From the NCBI GenBank assembly GCA_016464825.1, contig JAEKNQ010000028.1:1-64000 (forward strand): 64,000 bases of DNA. The letters are read 5' to 3'. Under the pieces are notes generated by a model. It did no database searches. It had not been told where the DNA came from and saw only the letters and a program-made list of their open reading frames with translations. This DNA comes from Candidatus Dormiibacter inghamiae. Lineage in GTDB: Bacteria > Chloroflexota > Dormibacteria > Dormibacterales > Dormibacteraceae. The translations under genes and the position numbers were made by a program. How positions within the stretch are numbered: the stretch's first letter is position 1; the number at the start of each line of letters is the position of its first letter. Positions 17,332 through 24,903 of the stretch are shown here, in pieces.

Positions 17332-19840
17332 TGGTTCTCACTGTCTCGAATTCGTCGGTGTAGAGGTAGCGGAACAGCTCTTCCACCGGTGGGTTCGGGC
17401 TTTCATCAGCGAACTTGACGGCGGCGTCGACCTGCTCCTGCACCTCCTCGCGAACCTGGTTCAAGTCTTCCTCGGCGGCGATCTTGGCAGACGTCAAACG
17501 GTGTTCGAAAAGCCCTATCGGGTCGTTCTTGTTCCAGCGCGCCTTCTCCTCCGCGTCGCGGTACTTGTCAGGATCGACCACCGAGTGGCCCTTGAAGCGG
17601 TAGTTGACAGCCTCGATGAAGCGGGGCTCCAGGTCCTGCCGCGTCTTTTCGACCACCTCGGAAGTCTGGCGCAGCACTTCGAGCACGTCGTTGCCGTCAA
17701 CCCGAATCGACTCCATGTCGTAGGCGCAGGCTCTGCGGTAGATCTCAGACACGGCTGAAGCCCTGTCGACCGCGGTGCCCATGCCGTACTGGTTGTTGAT
17801 GCAGAACCAGACGACCGGCAGCTTGAACACCTTGGAAAAGTTGAGCGACTCGTGAAAGGCGCCGATGTTGGTGGCCCCATCGCCGAACATGCAGAAAGTG
17901 ACCTCGGGCGATTCGGCGTAGCGGCTGGCGAAGGCAGCGCCGACTGCCACCGGAAGATGACCGCCCACTATCCCATAGCCACCCATGAAACGAGCGTCGT
18001 AGTCGAAGATGTGCATGGAGCCGCCCCGTCCGTGGGCGACTCCGCCCTCTCGACCGAAGAGCTCGGCCATCACAGCCTTCGGGTCCAGGCCGCGGGCGAT
18101 CGCGTGGCCGTGCTCGCGGTAGCTCGTGTAGATGTAATCCTCAGGCCTGAGCGCCAGGATGCCGCCCACGACCGTCGCCTCCTCACCCAGGTTGAGGTGA
18201 CAGTAGCCGCCGATCTTGGCCCTCGTGTACTCGACCTGCGCCCGCTCCTCGAAGCGGCGGATCAGGTACATCAGCCGGTAGAGCTTCAGCAGCTCAGCCT
18301 TGTTTCGTTTTTTGAGTTCGAGCTTGGACTGGTCCACGCTTTGGCTAGCGGAAGCCCCGTTGCGGGAGGTGGCTGGCTTCGTCTCGGTCGTCTTCACAGT
18401 GCTGGACACCGGCTTCTCCTCCGTGCTGGCGCCGCCGGCGGCCGGAGCCGGGCGGCGGCGATTGGGGATTTCGATGGCGCGACCGTCGGCCGCCAGAGCA
18501 GCCTGGAGCAGCGATTCGGCCAGGGTCGGGTGGGCGTGCATGGTGAGGTCCAGCTCGTGCAGCTGGAGCCGCTGCTGCACTGCCAGGGTGGCTTCGGCAA
18601 CCACGTCGGTCACTCGCGGGCCCACCATGTGCACGCCCAAGACAGTTTCGTCAGTGGCGTCGAGGATCACCTTGATGGCGCCCTCGGTCTGGCCCAGCGT
18701 CATGGCGCGGCCAGAAGCCGCGAAGGGGAATTTGCCTACCTTGACCTGGTAGCCCTGTTCGCCGGCTTCCTTCTCGCCCAGTCCTACGTGGGCGATCTCA
18801 GGATCGGTGTAGATGCAGTTAGGCGCCGCGTGGTAATCCGGCGTGCGACCGGCGCCGGAGACAATGTTCTCGACAGCGCAGACCCCCTCGTAAGACGCGA
18901 CGTGCGCCAGCATGATGCCGCCTATCACGTCGCCGACCGCCCAGACACCGTCAGCGGAAGTGCGCAACTGCTCATCCACCTTGATCCTGCCTCTGTCAGT
19001 CTCCACACCGGCTGCCTCCAAGCCCAGCCCTTCGGTGTAGGGCACCCGGCCCGTGGCGCGCAGCACGACTTCGGAGTCGATCTGCTGCTTGTCGGCGCCG
19101 ACGCTGAAGCTGACGCTCCGGCCGCCCCTGGCTTGCTTGATAGCGTCGACCTTCGCATCTGTATGGATGGTTCCGCCCAGCCCCTGGAAGTGCTTGCGAT
19201 AGAGCCCAATCAGGTCGCTCTCGACGGAGGGCAGGATCTGCGGCAGCATCTCGATCACAGTTACTTTCGTGCCCAGCGCGGCATAGAGGGCGCCCCACTC
19301 CATGCCCACCACCCCGCCGCCGATCACAGTCATGCTCTCCGGCACTTGGCGAAGCTCGAGGATGCCGTCGGAGTCGACTGTCAGTTCGCCGCCGGGGACC
19401 GGCAGGCGGCTCGCCGCTGAGCCGGTGGCGATGACAGTGTTGCGGGCCATGTGGTCAGCGTCGTCGACCTTGAACTTGCCGCCCTTGACCAGTGTGGCGC
19501 CACCCTTGAGGACCGTTACACCGTTCGCTTTGAGGAGGCTGCCAACCCCGTTCACCAGTCCGTCGACCACCCTTTCCCGTCGCGCCTGAGCAGCCGGCAG
19601 GTCGAAGCGGACAGCTTCCGCGATTACCCCGAATTCGGCGCCCTGCTTGGTCACCGTATGGTACAGCTCGGACGACTGCAGCAGCGCCTTGGTCGGGATG
19701 CAACCCTTGACCAGGCAGGTGCCGCCGAGCCGCTCCTTCTCGACCAGGGCCACGCGGGCCCCGAGCTGGGCGGCGCGGATCGCCGCGACGTAACCTCCCG
19801 GACCGCCGCCGATCACGGCGACGTCAAAGCTTTCGGGCAC
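17324..19840 (-). CDS. Fusion: dihydrolipoamide dehydrogenase (E3) + pyruvate dehydrogenase E1 alpha
   Basis: 838 residues in one open frame from a GTG. Residues 1 to about 465 are a full dihydrolipoamide dehydrogenase, with FAD motif GGGPGGYVAAIRAAQLG, redox disulfide GGTCLVKGC, NAD motif GGGVVGMEWG and active-site HAHPTLAE. A linker of about 50 residues rich in Pro, Ala, Ser and Thr follows. Residues about 520-838 are E1-alpha, with TPP motif GDGATNIGAF ... INNQYG and the phosphorylation-loop-like YRFKGHSVVDPDKYR. E3 and E1-alpha are normally separate proteins. A strong Shine-Dalgarno and GTG at codon 478 could also yield a free E1-alpha of about 361 residues. With pdhB and pdhC downstream, three genes encode the whole complex. 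Confidence 0.93.
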   Translation of the reverse strand: MPESFDVAVIGGGPGGYVAAIRAAQLGARVALVEKERLGGTCLVKGCIPTKALLQSSELYHTVTKQGAEFGVIAEAVRFDLPAAQARRERVVDGLVNGVGSLLKANGVTVLKGGATLVKGGKFKVDDADHMARNTVIATGSAASRLPVPGGELTVDSDGILELRQVPESMTVIGGGVVGMEWGALYAALGTKVTVIEMLPQILPSVESDLIGLYRKHFQGLGGTIHTDAKVDAIKQARGGRSVSFSVGADKQQIDSEVVLRATGRVPYTEGLGLEAAGVETDRGRIKVDEQLRTSADGVWAVGDVIGGIMLAHVASYEGVCAVENIVSGAGRTPDYHAAPNCIYTDPEIAHVGLGEKEAGEQGYQVKVGKFPFAASGRAMTLGQTEGAIKVILDATDETVLGVHMVGPRVTDVVAEATLAVQQRLQLHELDLTMHAHPTLAESLLQAALAADGRAIEIPNRRRPAPAAGGASTEEKPVSSTVKTTETKPATSRNGASASQSVDQSKLELKKRNKAELLKLYRLMYLIRRFEERAQVEYTRAKIGGYCHLNLGEEATVVGGILALRPEDYIYTSYREHGHAIARGLDPKAVMAELFGREGGVAHGRGGSMHIFDYDARFMGGYGIVGGHLPVAVGAAFASRYAESPEVTFCMFGDGATNIGAFHESLNFSKVFKLPVVWFCINNQYGMGTAVDRASAVSEIYRRACAYDMESIRVDGNDVLEVLRQTSEVVEKTRQDLEPRFIEAVNYRFKGHSVVDPDKYRDAEEKARWNKNDPIGLFEHRLTSAKIAAEEDLNQVREEVQEQVDAAVKFADESPNPPVEELFRYLYTDEFETVRTNA
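18407..18422 (-). promoter_or_regulatory. Internal ribosome binding site and GTG within the E3-E1 alpha gene
   Basis: On the minus strand GGAGGAGA (18422-18415) lies a standard distance before an in-frame GTG at 18409-18407 (codon 478). Initiation here would produce E1-alpha of about 361 residues without E3, which is close to the normal E1-alpha size. The site falls in the linker, where the amino acid sequence is free to keep such a signal. Confidence 0.5.
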
Positions 19841-19873
19841 AGATATTCCTCATTCCCAAGGTTGCTATAGAAC

Positions 19874-21661
19874 TCAATTATGCCTGGGGGTCGGCTCGCG
19901 CCCATGCCCGCCGTTCGGCAGGTAGCGGTTGGTGATCGGCATCCGCCGATCTCGGCCGAAGGCCCGAGGCGTGATCTTGATACCGGGGGCCGCCTGGCGC
20001 CTCTTGTACTCGCTGGCGTCGACCAGCGCGATCGCGCGGCGAACCGTTTCCGCCGAGTGTCCTTGCGCCACCAGCTCCTCGAAGCTGCGATCGTCCTCCA
20101 CATAGGCCTGCAGGATCGGGTCCAGCTCTTCGTAGGGAGGCAGGCTGTCCGAATCCCTCTGACCCTGGCGGAGCTCGGCCGAGGGCGGCTTTTCAAGCAC
20201 TCGCCTGGGGATCACCTCAGGGCCGGCTGAGTTGCGGTACTTGCACAGCTCGTACACGAGCGTCTTCGGAATGTCCTTCAACACTGCGAAGCCGCCCGCC
20301 ATGTCTCCGTAGAGCGTGCAGTACCCGGTCGCCATCTCCGACTTGTTGCCGGTGGTGAGCACCATCCAGCCGAACTTGTTGGACAGCGCCATCAGCAGGT
20401 TGCCCCGCACGCGAGCCTGGACGTTCTCCTCCGCCAGGCCAGGCTTAAGCCCCTGGAAGACGTCGGCCAGCGCGGCCTCATAGGCGCGGCGGAGGTCGTC
20501 GATCGGCAGGCAGAAGGTCTCGAGGCCCAGACTGCGCGCCAGCACCTCGGCATCCTCGACACTCTCCGGCGACGTGTAAGCCGAGGGCAGCAGGACGCCT
20601 GTGACATTCTCCGCGCCCAGGGCGTCAGCGGCCACAGCGGCTGTGAGTGAGGAATCGATGCCACCGGAGAGACCGAGTAGCACCTTCTCAAAGGCCCCCG
20701 TCTTGCGCACATAATCGCGGGTGCCGCAAACCAGAGCCGCGTAGACTTCGGCCGGCCCGCTCAGAGGCTCAGCCAGCCGGGCGGTCAGCCGGGGTTCACT
20801 CCGCGCAGCCGCGGCGTCCGACACGATTATCTCCTCCACGGCGAGATCGATGTGAGCCGGCTGCGAGGCCTCCTTGCGCAGGCGGCTGTCGTGCAGGCGG
20901 CCGCCGAACACGCTGCCGAGCTCGAGGTCGGCAATCAGCAGCTCCTCTTCGAAACTGGCGGCGCGAGCCACTGTCCCGCCATGTGGAGCGAAGATGACGC
21001 TGTTGCCGTCGAAGACCAGCTCATCCTGGCCGCCCACCAGGTTGTTCCAGGCGAGGAAGGCACCTGAATCCATGGCTCGCGTCCTGATCATCGTCTCGCG
21101 CGCCTCGCGCTTGCCGTGGTGGTAGGGAGAGCCGTTGATGTTCACCAGCAGTTCTGCGCCGTGGGTTGCCTGGAGCGAGATGGGTCCCGTCGGGTACCAG
21201 GCGTCCTCGCAGATGGAGACGCCGATCCGAACGCCGCAGTATTCGAAGATCGGGCAGCGCCGGCCGCGCTGGAAGTAGCGCTCCTCGTCGAAGACGCCGT
21301 AATTGGGCAGGTAGACCTTGTGGTAGACACCAAAAAGCTCGCCCTCGGCTGCGAAGAAGGCGGCGTTGTGGAGGTCCAGGTCGCGATCAACGAAGCCACC
21401 GATCGCGGCGATGCCCTTGGTAGCGGCCACCACCTGGTCGCGCTGGGCCAGGTTGTCGCGGATGAACGCAGGCTTCAACAGCAGATCTTCGGGCGGGTAA
21501 CCGGTGAGGCAGAGCTCGGGAAAGACTATGAGGTCGCAGCTCTGGCTCTTGGCCCGTTCCATCCATTCGACCATGCGCCTGGCGTTTTGCTCCAGATCGC
21601 CCACAGTGGGGTTGATCTGCGCCAAGGCCACACGCAGAGGGCGCGCCAGCTCAACTTTCAT
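19874..21661 (-). CDS. nadE: Glutamine-dependent NAD+ synthetase
   Basis: 595 residues with two domains. The N-terminal carbon-nitrogen hydrolase (nitrilase) domain supplies ammonia from glutamine, with a Glu in VFPELCLTGYPPEDLL, a Lys in YHKVYLPNYG and the Cys in SICEDAWYP. The C-terminal NAD synthetase has the ATP pyrophosphatase P-loop LSGGIDSSLT. It amidates nicotinic acid adenine dinucleotide to NAD. The gene lies 33 bases upstream of the E3-E1 gene on the same strand and may share its transcript, which is plausible because E3 uses NAD. Confidence 0.95.
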   Translation of the reverse strand: MKVELARPLRVALAQINPTVGDLEQNARRMVEWMERAKSQSCDLIVFPELCLTGYPPEDLLLKPAFIRDNLAQRDQVVAATKGIAAIGGFVDRDLDLHNAAFFAAEGELFGVYHKVYLPNYGVFDEERYFQRGRRCPIFEYCGVRIGVSICEDAWYPTGPISLQATHGAELLVNINGSPYHHGKREARETMIRTRAMDSGAFLAWNNLVGGQDELVFDGNSVIFAPHGGTVARAASFEEELLIADLELGSVFGGRLHDSRLRKEASQPAHIDLAVEEIIVSDAAAARSEPRLTARLAEPLSGPAEVYAALVCGTRDYVRKTGAFEKVLLGLSGGIDSSLTAAVAADALGAENVTGVLLPSAYTSPESVEDAEVLARSLGLETFCLPIDDLRRAYEAALADVFQGLKPGLAEENVQARVRGNLLMALSNKFGWMVLTTGNKSEMATGYCTLYGDMAGGFAVLKDIPKTLVYELCKYRNSAGPEVIPRRVLEKPPSAELRQGQRDSDSLPPYEELDPILQAYVEDDRSFEELVAQGHSAETVRRAIALVDASEYKRRQAAPGIKITPRAFGRDRRMPITNRYLPNGGHGREPTPRHN

Positions 21662-21807
21662 CTGACCCTAATTGTGCCCCGCTGCCCCGGCCGGCACGCG
21701 ACCCGGCAGAGCGTTGGCGGCCGGAGCTGGACCCAGGTTGAGCCGCCGCGCGGCAGCACTCACCCAATTGCGGACCCGGCCTCGAGCCTGACTACGATGA
21801 AGTGACG

Positions 21808-21974
21808 ATGCGGGTGACGTTTGAAGACCACTGGCACGTGAAGGAGTGAAAGCGGCGACGGCGGACGAGCTCGTCGGTCTGCTCGGCCGACAGGGCGACG
21901 CGGAGCTCGTGGCCGGCGCCACGCAGAGTCTGAGCGCCACGCCAGGTGCCGACGCCGGGAACCATGCCGGCTGA
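21808..21974 (+). other. Two short overlapping ORFs upstream of pyrF (possible gene remnant)
   Basis: The 302 bases between the divergent nadE and pyrF starts hold no full gene. An ATG at 21808 opens a 13-codon ORF whose stop overlaps a GTG at 21846 (GTGA). The second ORF has 42 codons and ends at 21974, past the pyrF ATG. Its DELVGLLGRQGDAELVAGATQSL faintly resembles the start of CoxM-type FAD-binding subunits, so this may be a remnant. Alternatively the pair could form a translated leader for pyrF. No homology can be confirmed here. Confidence 0.25.
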
Positions 21975-22755
21975 GCCGCGCTTCTTTGAGCGACTGCGAC
22001 GAGCCGCCGCGAGCCGTCGGTCCCTTCTTTGTGTTGGGCTCGATCCGGACCCCGTTCGATTGCGGGGCGGCGCGTCAGGCGCTCTTGCTCACTGCAGCGA
22101 GGTGGTCCAGGCAACTCAGGAGCACGTCTGCTGCTACAAGCCCAACGCTGCGTTTTGGGAGCAGTACGGCGCCGACGGCCTGAAGGCTCTGGGCGAGCTG
22201 AGGCGGCGCATCCCCGAGGACATCCCTGTGCTCTATGACGCGAAGCGGGGCGACATCGACCACACGATGCGGGCCTACGCCAGCGCGATCTTCGAAGCCC
22301 TTGAGATGGACGCAGTGACCGCCCAACCCTATCTCGGCGGGGACTCCCTGCGCGAGCTGACCCAGCACCGGGCTCGGGGCGTCTACGTGGTCTGCCGCAC
22401 CTCGAATGCGGGCGCCGCGGATCTGCAGGAACAGGACACCGGCGGAGAGCCGCTGTATCTCCGGGTCGCCCGGCTGGCCCAGAGCCTGAACGAGTTCGAG
22501 AACGTGGGATTGGTGGTTGGCGCAACCGCGCCGGCTGAGATCGCGCGTGTGCGTCAGACCACGGCGCTGCCGTTTCTCATACCGGGGATAGGAGCCCAGG
22601 ACGGCGAGCTGGAGGCATCGGTCCGGGCCGCCTGGAACGGTGACGACGCGTCGTGCCTGATCAGCAGCAGCCGAGCGGTGCTCTACGCCGACGATCCCGG
22701 CGGAGCGGCAAGGCGGCTGAAGGATCAGATCAACGCAGTGCTGACAGAGCTGTGA
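21964..22755 (+). CDS. pyrF: Orotidine 5'-phosphate decarboxylase, type 2
   Basis: Final step of UMP synthesis. The protein has about 263 residues from the ATG at 21964; a GTG at 21946 would add six. LLCVGLDPDP near the N-terminus and the catalytic DAKRGDI, with its lysine between two aspartates, are type-2 PyrF signatures. QPYLGGDSL and PFLIPGIGAQDG complete the phosphate-binding barrel. The next gene starts inside its stop codon (GTGA). No other pyrimidine gene is adjacent. Confidence 0.93.
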   Translation: MPAEPRFFERLRRAAASRRSLLCVGLDPDPVRLRGGASGALAHCSEVVQATQEHVCCYKPNAAFWEQYGADGLKALGELRRRIPEDIPVLYDAKRGDIDHTMRAYASAIFEALEMDAVTAQPYLGGDSLRELTQHRARGVYVVCRTSNAGAADLQEQDTGGEPLYLRVARLAQSLNEFENVGLVVGATAPAEIARVRQTTALPFLIPGIGAQDGELEASVRAAWNGDDASCLISSSRAVLYADDPGGAARRLKDQINAVLTEL

Positions 22756-24023
22756 GTCAACGCGCTTCCACGCTGCTGCGGTTGGAGGGCCACATCATCG
22801 ACTCGATGATGCTGCCCCAGCTCATGGACATGGTCATGGACCTGGGCGGCTCGTTCGAGGTTCGCGAGCTGAAGGTCGGACAGCGGAACGACGATCCCTC
22901 GCTCTGCCGGATCGAGGTCTTTGCCGATCAGCCCCAGGTGTTGGACGAGATTGTGCGCCGAGCTCGCGATCTGGGGGCGCGGGCAGAGCACGACGAGCCC
23001 GTCGAGACCGCTCGGGTGCAGCAGGAGGGCGTCTACCCGGAGGGCTTCTACTCCACCAGCAACATGCCCACCTCAGTGCTCCTGGAGGGCGGCTGGGTGC
23101 GGGTGGCGAAACAGGAGATGGACTGCGCACTGGCGGTGGACCGCCAGCTGCGTAGGGCCTGGTGCATCCCCTTCTACGAAGCCAGGCCTGGACTGGATGT
23201 GGTCGTCGGCCACAGAGGGGTTCGGATCACTCCCCGCGAGCGCTCGCGCGACACCGAGATCTTCGGCTTCATGGCCAGCGAGGTCTCTTCTGAAAAGCCG
23301 AAAAACGTCCTGATCGGACAGATCGCGGCTGAGATGAAGGCTGTGCGGACCGCCGGCGGCCGGATCCTGGTAGTGGGTGGACCGGGCGTCGTGCACACGG
23401 GCGCCGGTCACTACCTTTCCCGGTTGATCGAGCTGGGCTACGTCCAGGTGCTCTTCGCCGGAAACGCCATAGCAGTGCACGATGTCGAAGCGGCGCTCTT
23501 CGGCACGGCGCTCGGGGTGAATCTGACGAGTGGCCTGGCGATCGAGCACGGCCACGAGCATCATATGCGGGCCATCAACCGGGTCCGTGCGGCCGGCAGC
23601 CTCGAGGCCATGGTGGAATCCGGGCAGCTCACCTCGGGCGTCATGAAGACAGCCATCGACAACGGGGTGGAGGTGGTCCTCGGTGGAAGTGTCCGAGACG
23701 ACGGCCCGCTGCCGGATGTGATCACCGAGATGGGGGAGGCTCAGCGCCGGATGCGGGGCGCCATCTGGCAGGGTGGCGACGACTTCGAGCCTGGGGTCCG
23801 GCTGGCTCTGATGCTCTCGACCATGCTTCACTCCATCGCGACAGGCAACATGCTGCCGGCGGCCGTACGCACAGTCTGCGTCGATATCAACCCGGCGGTT
23901 GTAACCAAGCTGGCCGATCGCGGAACCTGGCAATCGATAGGACTGGTCACCGACGTGGAGTCGTTCCTGCACGAGCTGGTTCGAGCCATCGAAGTTGGTC
24001 CGGCGGGAGAGGAGGCCAGATAG
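22752..24023 (+). CDS. Ornithine cyclodeaminase of the archaeal/LOR-SDH type (TIGR00300 family)
   Basis: About 423 residues from the GTG at 22752, which overlaps the pyrF stop (GTGA). The N-terminal strand STLLRLEGHIIDSMMLPQ and the C-terminal nucleotide-binding part (GRILVVGGPGVVHTGAG, then GNAIAVHDVEAALFGT) match the LOR/SDH conserved region seen in archaeal ornithine cyclodeaminase and the C-terminal half of cyanobacterial AgrE/ArgZ. Those enzymes convert ornithine to proline and ammonia. The arginine-degrading N-terminal domain of ArgZ is absent. An older name, LOR/SDH bifunctional enzyme, is not supported by function. The role here is inferred from family membership. Confidence 0.8.
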   Translation: MSQRASTLLRLEGHIIDSMMLPQLMDMVMDLGGSFEVRELKVGQRNDDPSLCRIEVFADQPQVLDEIVRRARDLGARAEHDEPVETARVQQEGVYPEGFYSTSNMPTSVLLEGGWVRVAKQEMDCALAVDRQLRRAWCIPFYEARPGLDVVVGHRGVRITPRERSRDTEIFGFMASEVSSEKPKNVLIGQIAAEMKAVRTAGGRILVVGGPGVVHTGAGHYLSRLIELGYVQVLFAGNAIAVHDVEAALFGTALGVNLTSGLAIEHGHEHHMRAINRVRAAGSLEAMVESGQLTSGVMKTAIDNGVEVVLGGSVRDDGPLPDVITEMGEAQRRMRGAIWQGGDDFEPGVRLALMLSTMLHSIATGNMLPAAVRTVCVDINPAVVTKLADRGTWQSIGLVTDVESFLHELVRAIEVGPAGEEAR

Positions 24024-24397
24024 CCAGGGTCTACGCTTTCATCGGCATCATCGCCGGCCTGCTCAGTGGGCTGCTTGGCGTCGGTGGGGGCTTCCTGATG
24101 GTGCCACTCCAGGTGATGCTGGCGCGGACCCGCCAGGTTGAGGCGACCGCCAATTCGCTCACCGCTATAGTGCCGATCTCCATCACCGGCATCCTGATCT
24201 ACTACTTCGGCGGGTTCCTCGGCCAGCGCGGCGCGCCCCAGGTGGATTTCCGCTTCGCCCTGCTGCTTGCCGCCGGCGGCGTTTTCGGGGCCTTCGTGGG
24301 GGCTCGGCTCACTTCGCGCATGCCTGACATATGGCTAGCCCGGGGGGTGGCGGTGGTCCTCGGCGCGGTGGGCGTGAAGCAGGTGCTCTTTCCTTGA
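24020..24397 (+). CDS. TauE/SafE-like permease, half-length protein 1, probable ATA start
   Basis: 125 residues if translation starts at ATA 24020-24022, which overlaps the upstream stop as ATAG. That start gives ARVYAFIGIIAGLLSGLLG followed by VGGG, the family's first helix and glycine motif. The first canonical start is the ATG at 24098, which would delete this helix. The protein has about four membrane segments and ends where the second half begins (TTGA overlap). Full-length TauE/SafE anion exporters have about 250 residues in two such repeats, so the two half-proteins may assemble into one transporter. The substrate is unknown. Confidence 0.75.
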   Translation: MARVYAFIGIIAGLLSGLLGVGGGFLMVPLQVMLARTRQVEATANSLTAIVPISITGILIYYFGGFLGQRGAPQVDFRFALLLAAGGVFGAFVGARLTSRMPDIWLARGVAVVLGAVGVKQVLFP

Positions 24398-24795
24398 GCG
24401 ATGTGCTGGCGGTGATCAGCGGGTTCGTGGTTGGCGTGGTCAGCGGGCTAATAGGCATAGGTGGGGGAGTCCTGCTGGTGCCGATCATGGTGATCGGCTT
24501 CAAGTTCGAGCAGCACCTGGCCCAGGGCACGTCGCTGGCCGCGATCCTGCCCACCTCGATAGTGGGCGCACTGACGCACTCCCGCAGCGGCAATGTCGCG
24601 CTGAAGCAGGCTCTCATCATGGGCGTGGCGGGAGCTCTGGTGGTGGTCTTTGGGGCCACCCTCGCTCTCTGGCTGCACGGTGAGGTGCTGGCGCGCCTGT
24701 TCGGCGCCTTCCTCCTCTTTTCCGCCTATCGGCTGTGGCCGCGCCGCCACAAAGTGCCCCAAACGCCTGTCGACGAGACCGGCGCTCAGGCCTGA
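24394..24795 (+). CDS. TauE/SafE-like permease, half-length protein 2
   Basis: 133 residues from a TTG that overlaps the upstream stop (TTGA). It repeats the family motif (VGVVSGLIGIGGGVLLVP at about 13-30) and the QGTSLAAILPTSIVGALTH stretch, followed by hydrophobic helices and a short polar tail. The frame is open back to 24331, but that part is glycine/arginine-rich and overlaps gene 1, so I prefer the TTG. With its partner it would make up one two-repeat permease. Confidence 0.8.
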   Translation: MSDVLAVISGFVVGVVSGLIGIGGGVLLVPIMVIGFKFEQHLAQGTSLAAILPTSIVGALTHSRSGNVALKQALIMGVAGALVVVFGATLALWLHGEVLARLFGAFLLFSAYRLWPRRHKVPQTPVDETGAQA

Positions 24796-24848
24796 ATCGT
24801 CCTACCAGCCTCCCAGCCCTCGGCGACAAGCAGGAGTAGTTACACTTG

Positions 24849-24876
24849 AACAGTACTGGTACGTACCAGTACTGTT
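24849..24876. promoter_or_regulatory. Perfect 28-bp palindrome, likely TetR operator
   Basis: Bases 24849-24876 form a perfect inverted repeat of two 14-base arms centred between 24862 and 24863 (core CTGGTACGTACCAG). It lies 27 bases upstream of the acyl-CoA dehydrogenase ATG and overlaps a possible TTGAAC/TACTGT promoter (24846-24851 and 24870-24875). The TetR-family gene just downstream of the dehydrogenase is the obvious candidate to bind it, giving acyl-CoA-responsive autoregulation. Confidence 0.8.
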
Positions 24877-24903
24877 TCCTGGCGGGACCGAACGAGGATT
24901 TGC

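Noticed and set aside
17852-19420. 522-codon plus-strand frame across the E3-E1-alpha gene
   Set aside because: It is the reverse complement of strongly conserved enzyme domains and shows no family motif.
21668-22525. Long minus-strand open frame over pyrF (285 codons)
   Set aside because: The translation is arginine- and proline-rich with no motif, and pyrF on the plus strand is clearly genuine. It is a high-GC shadow.
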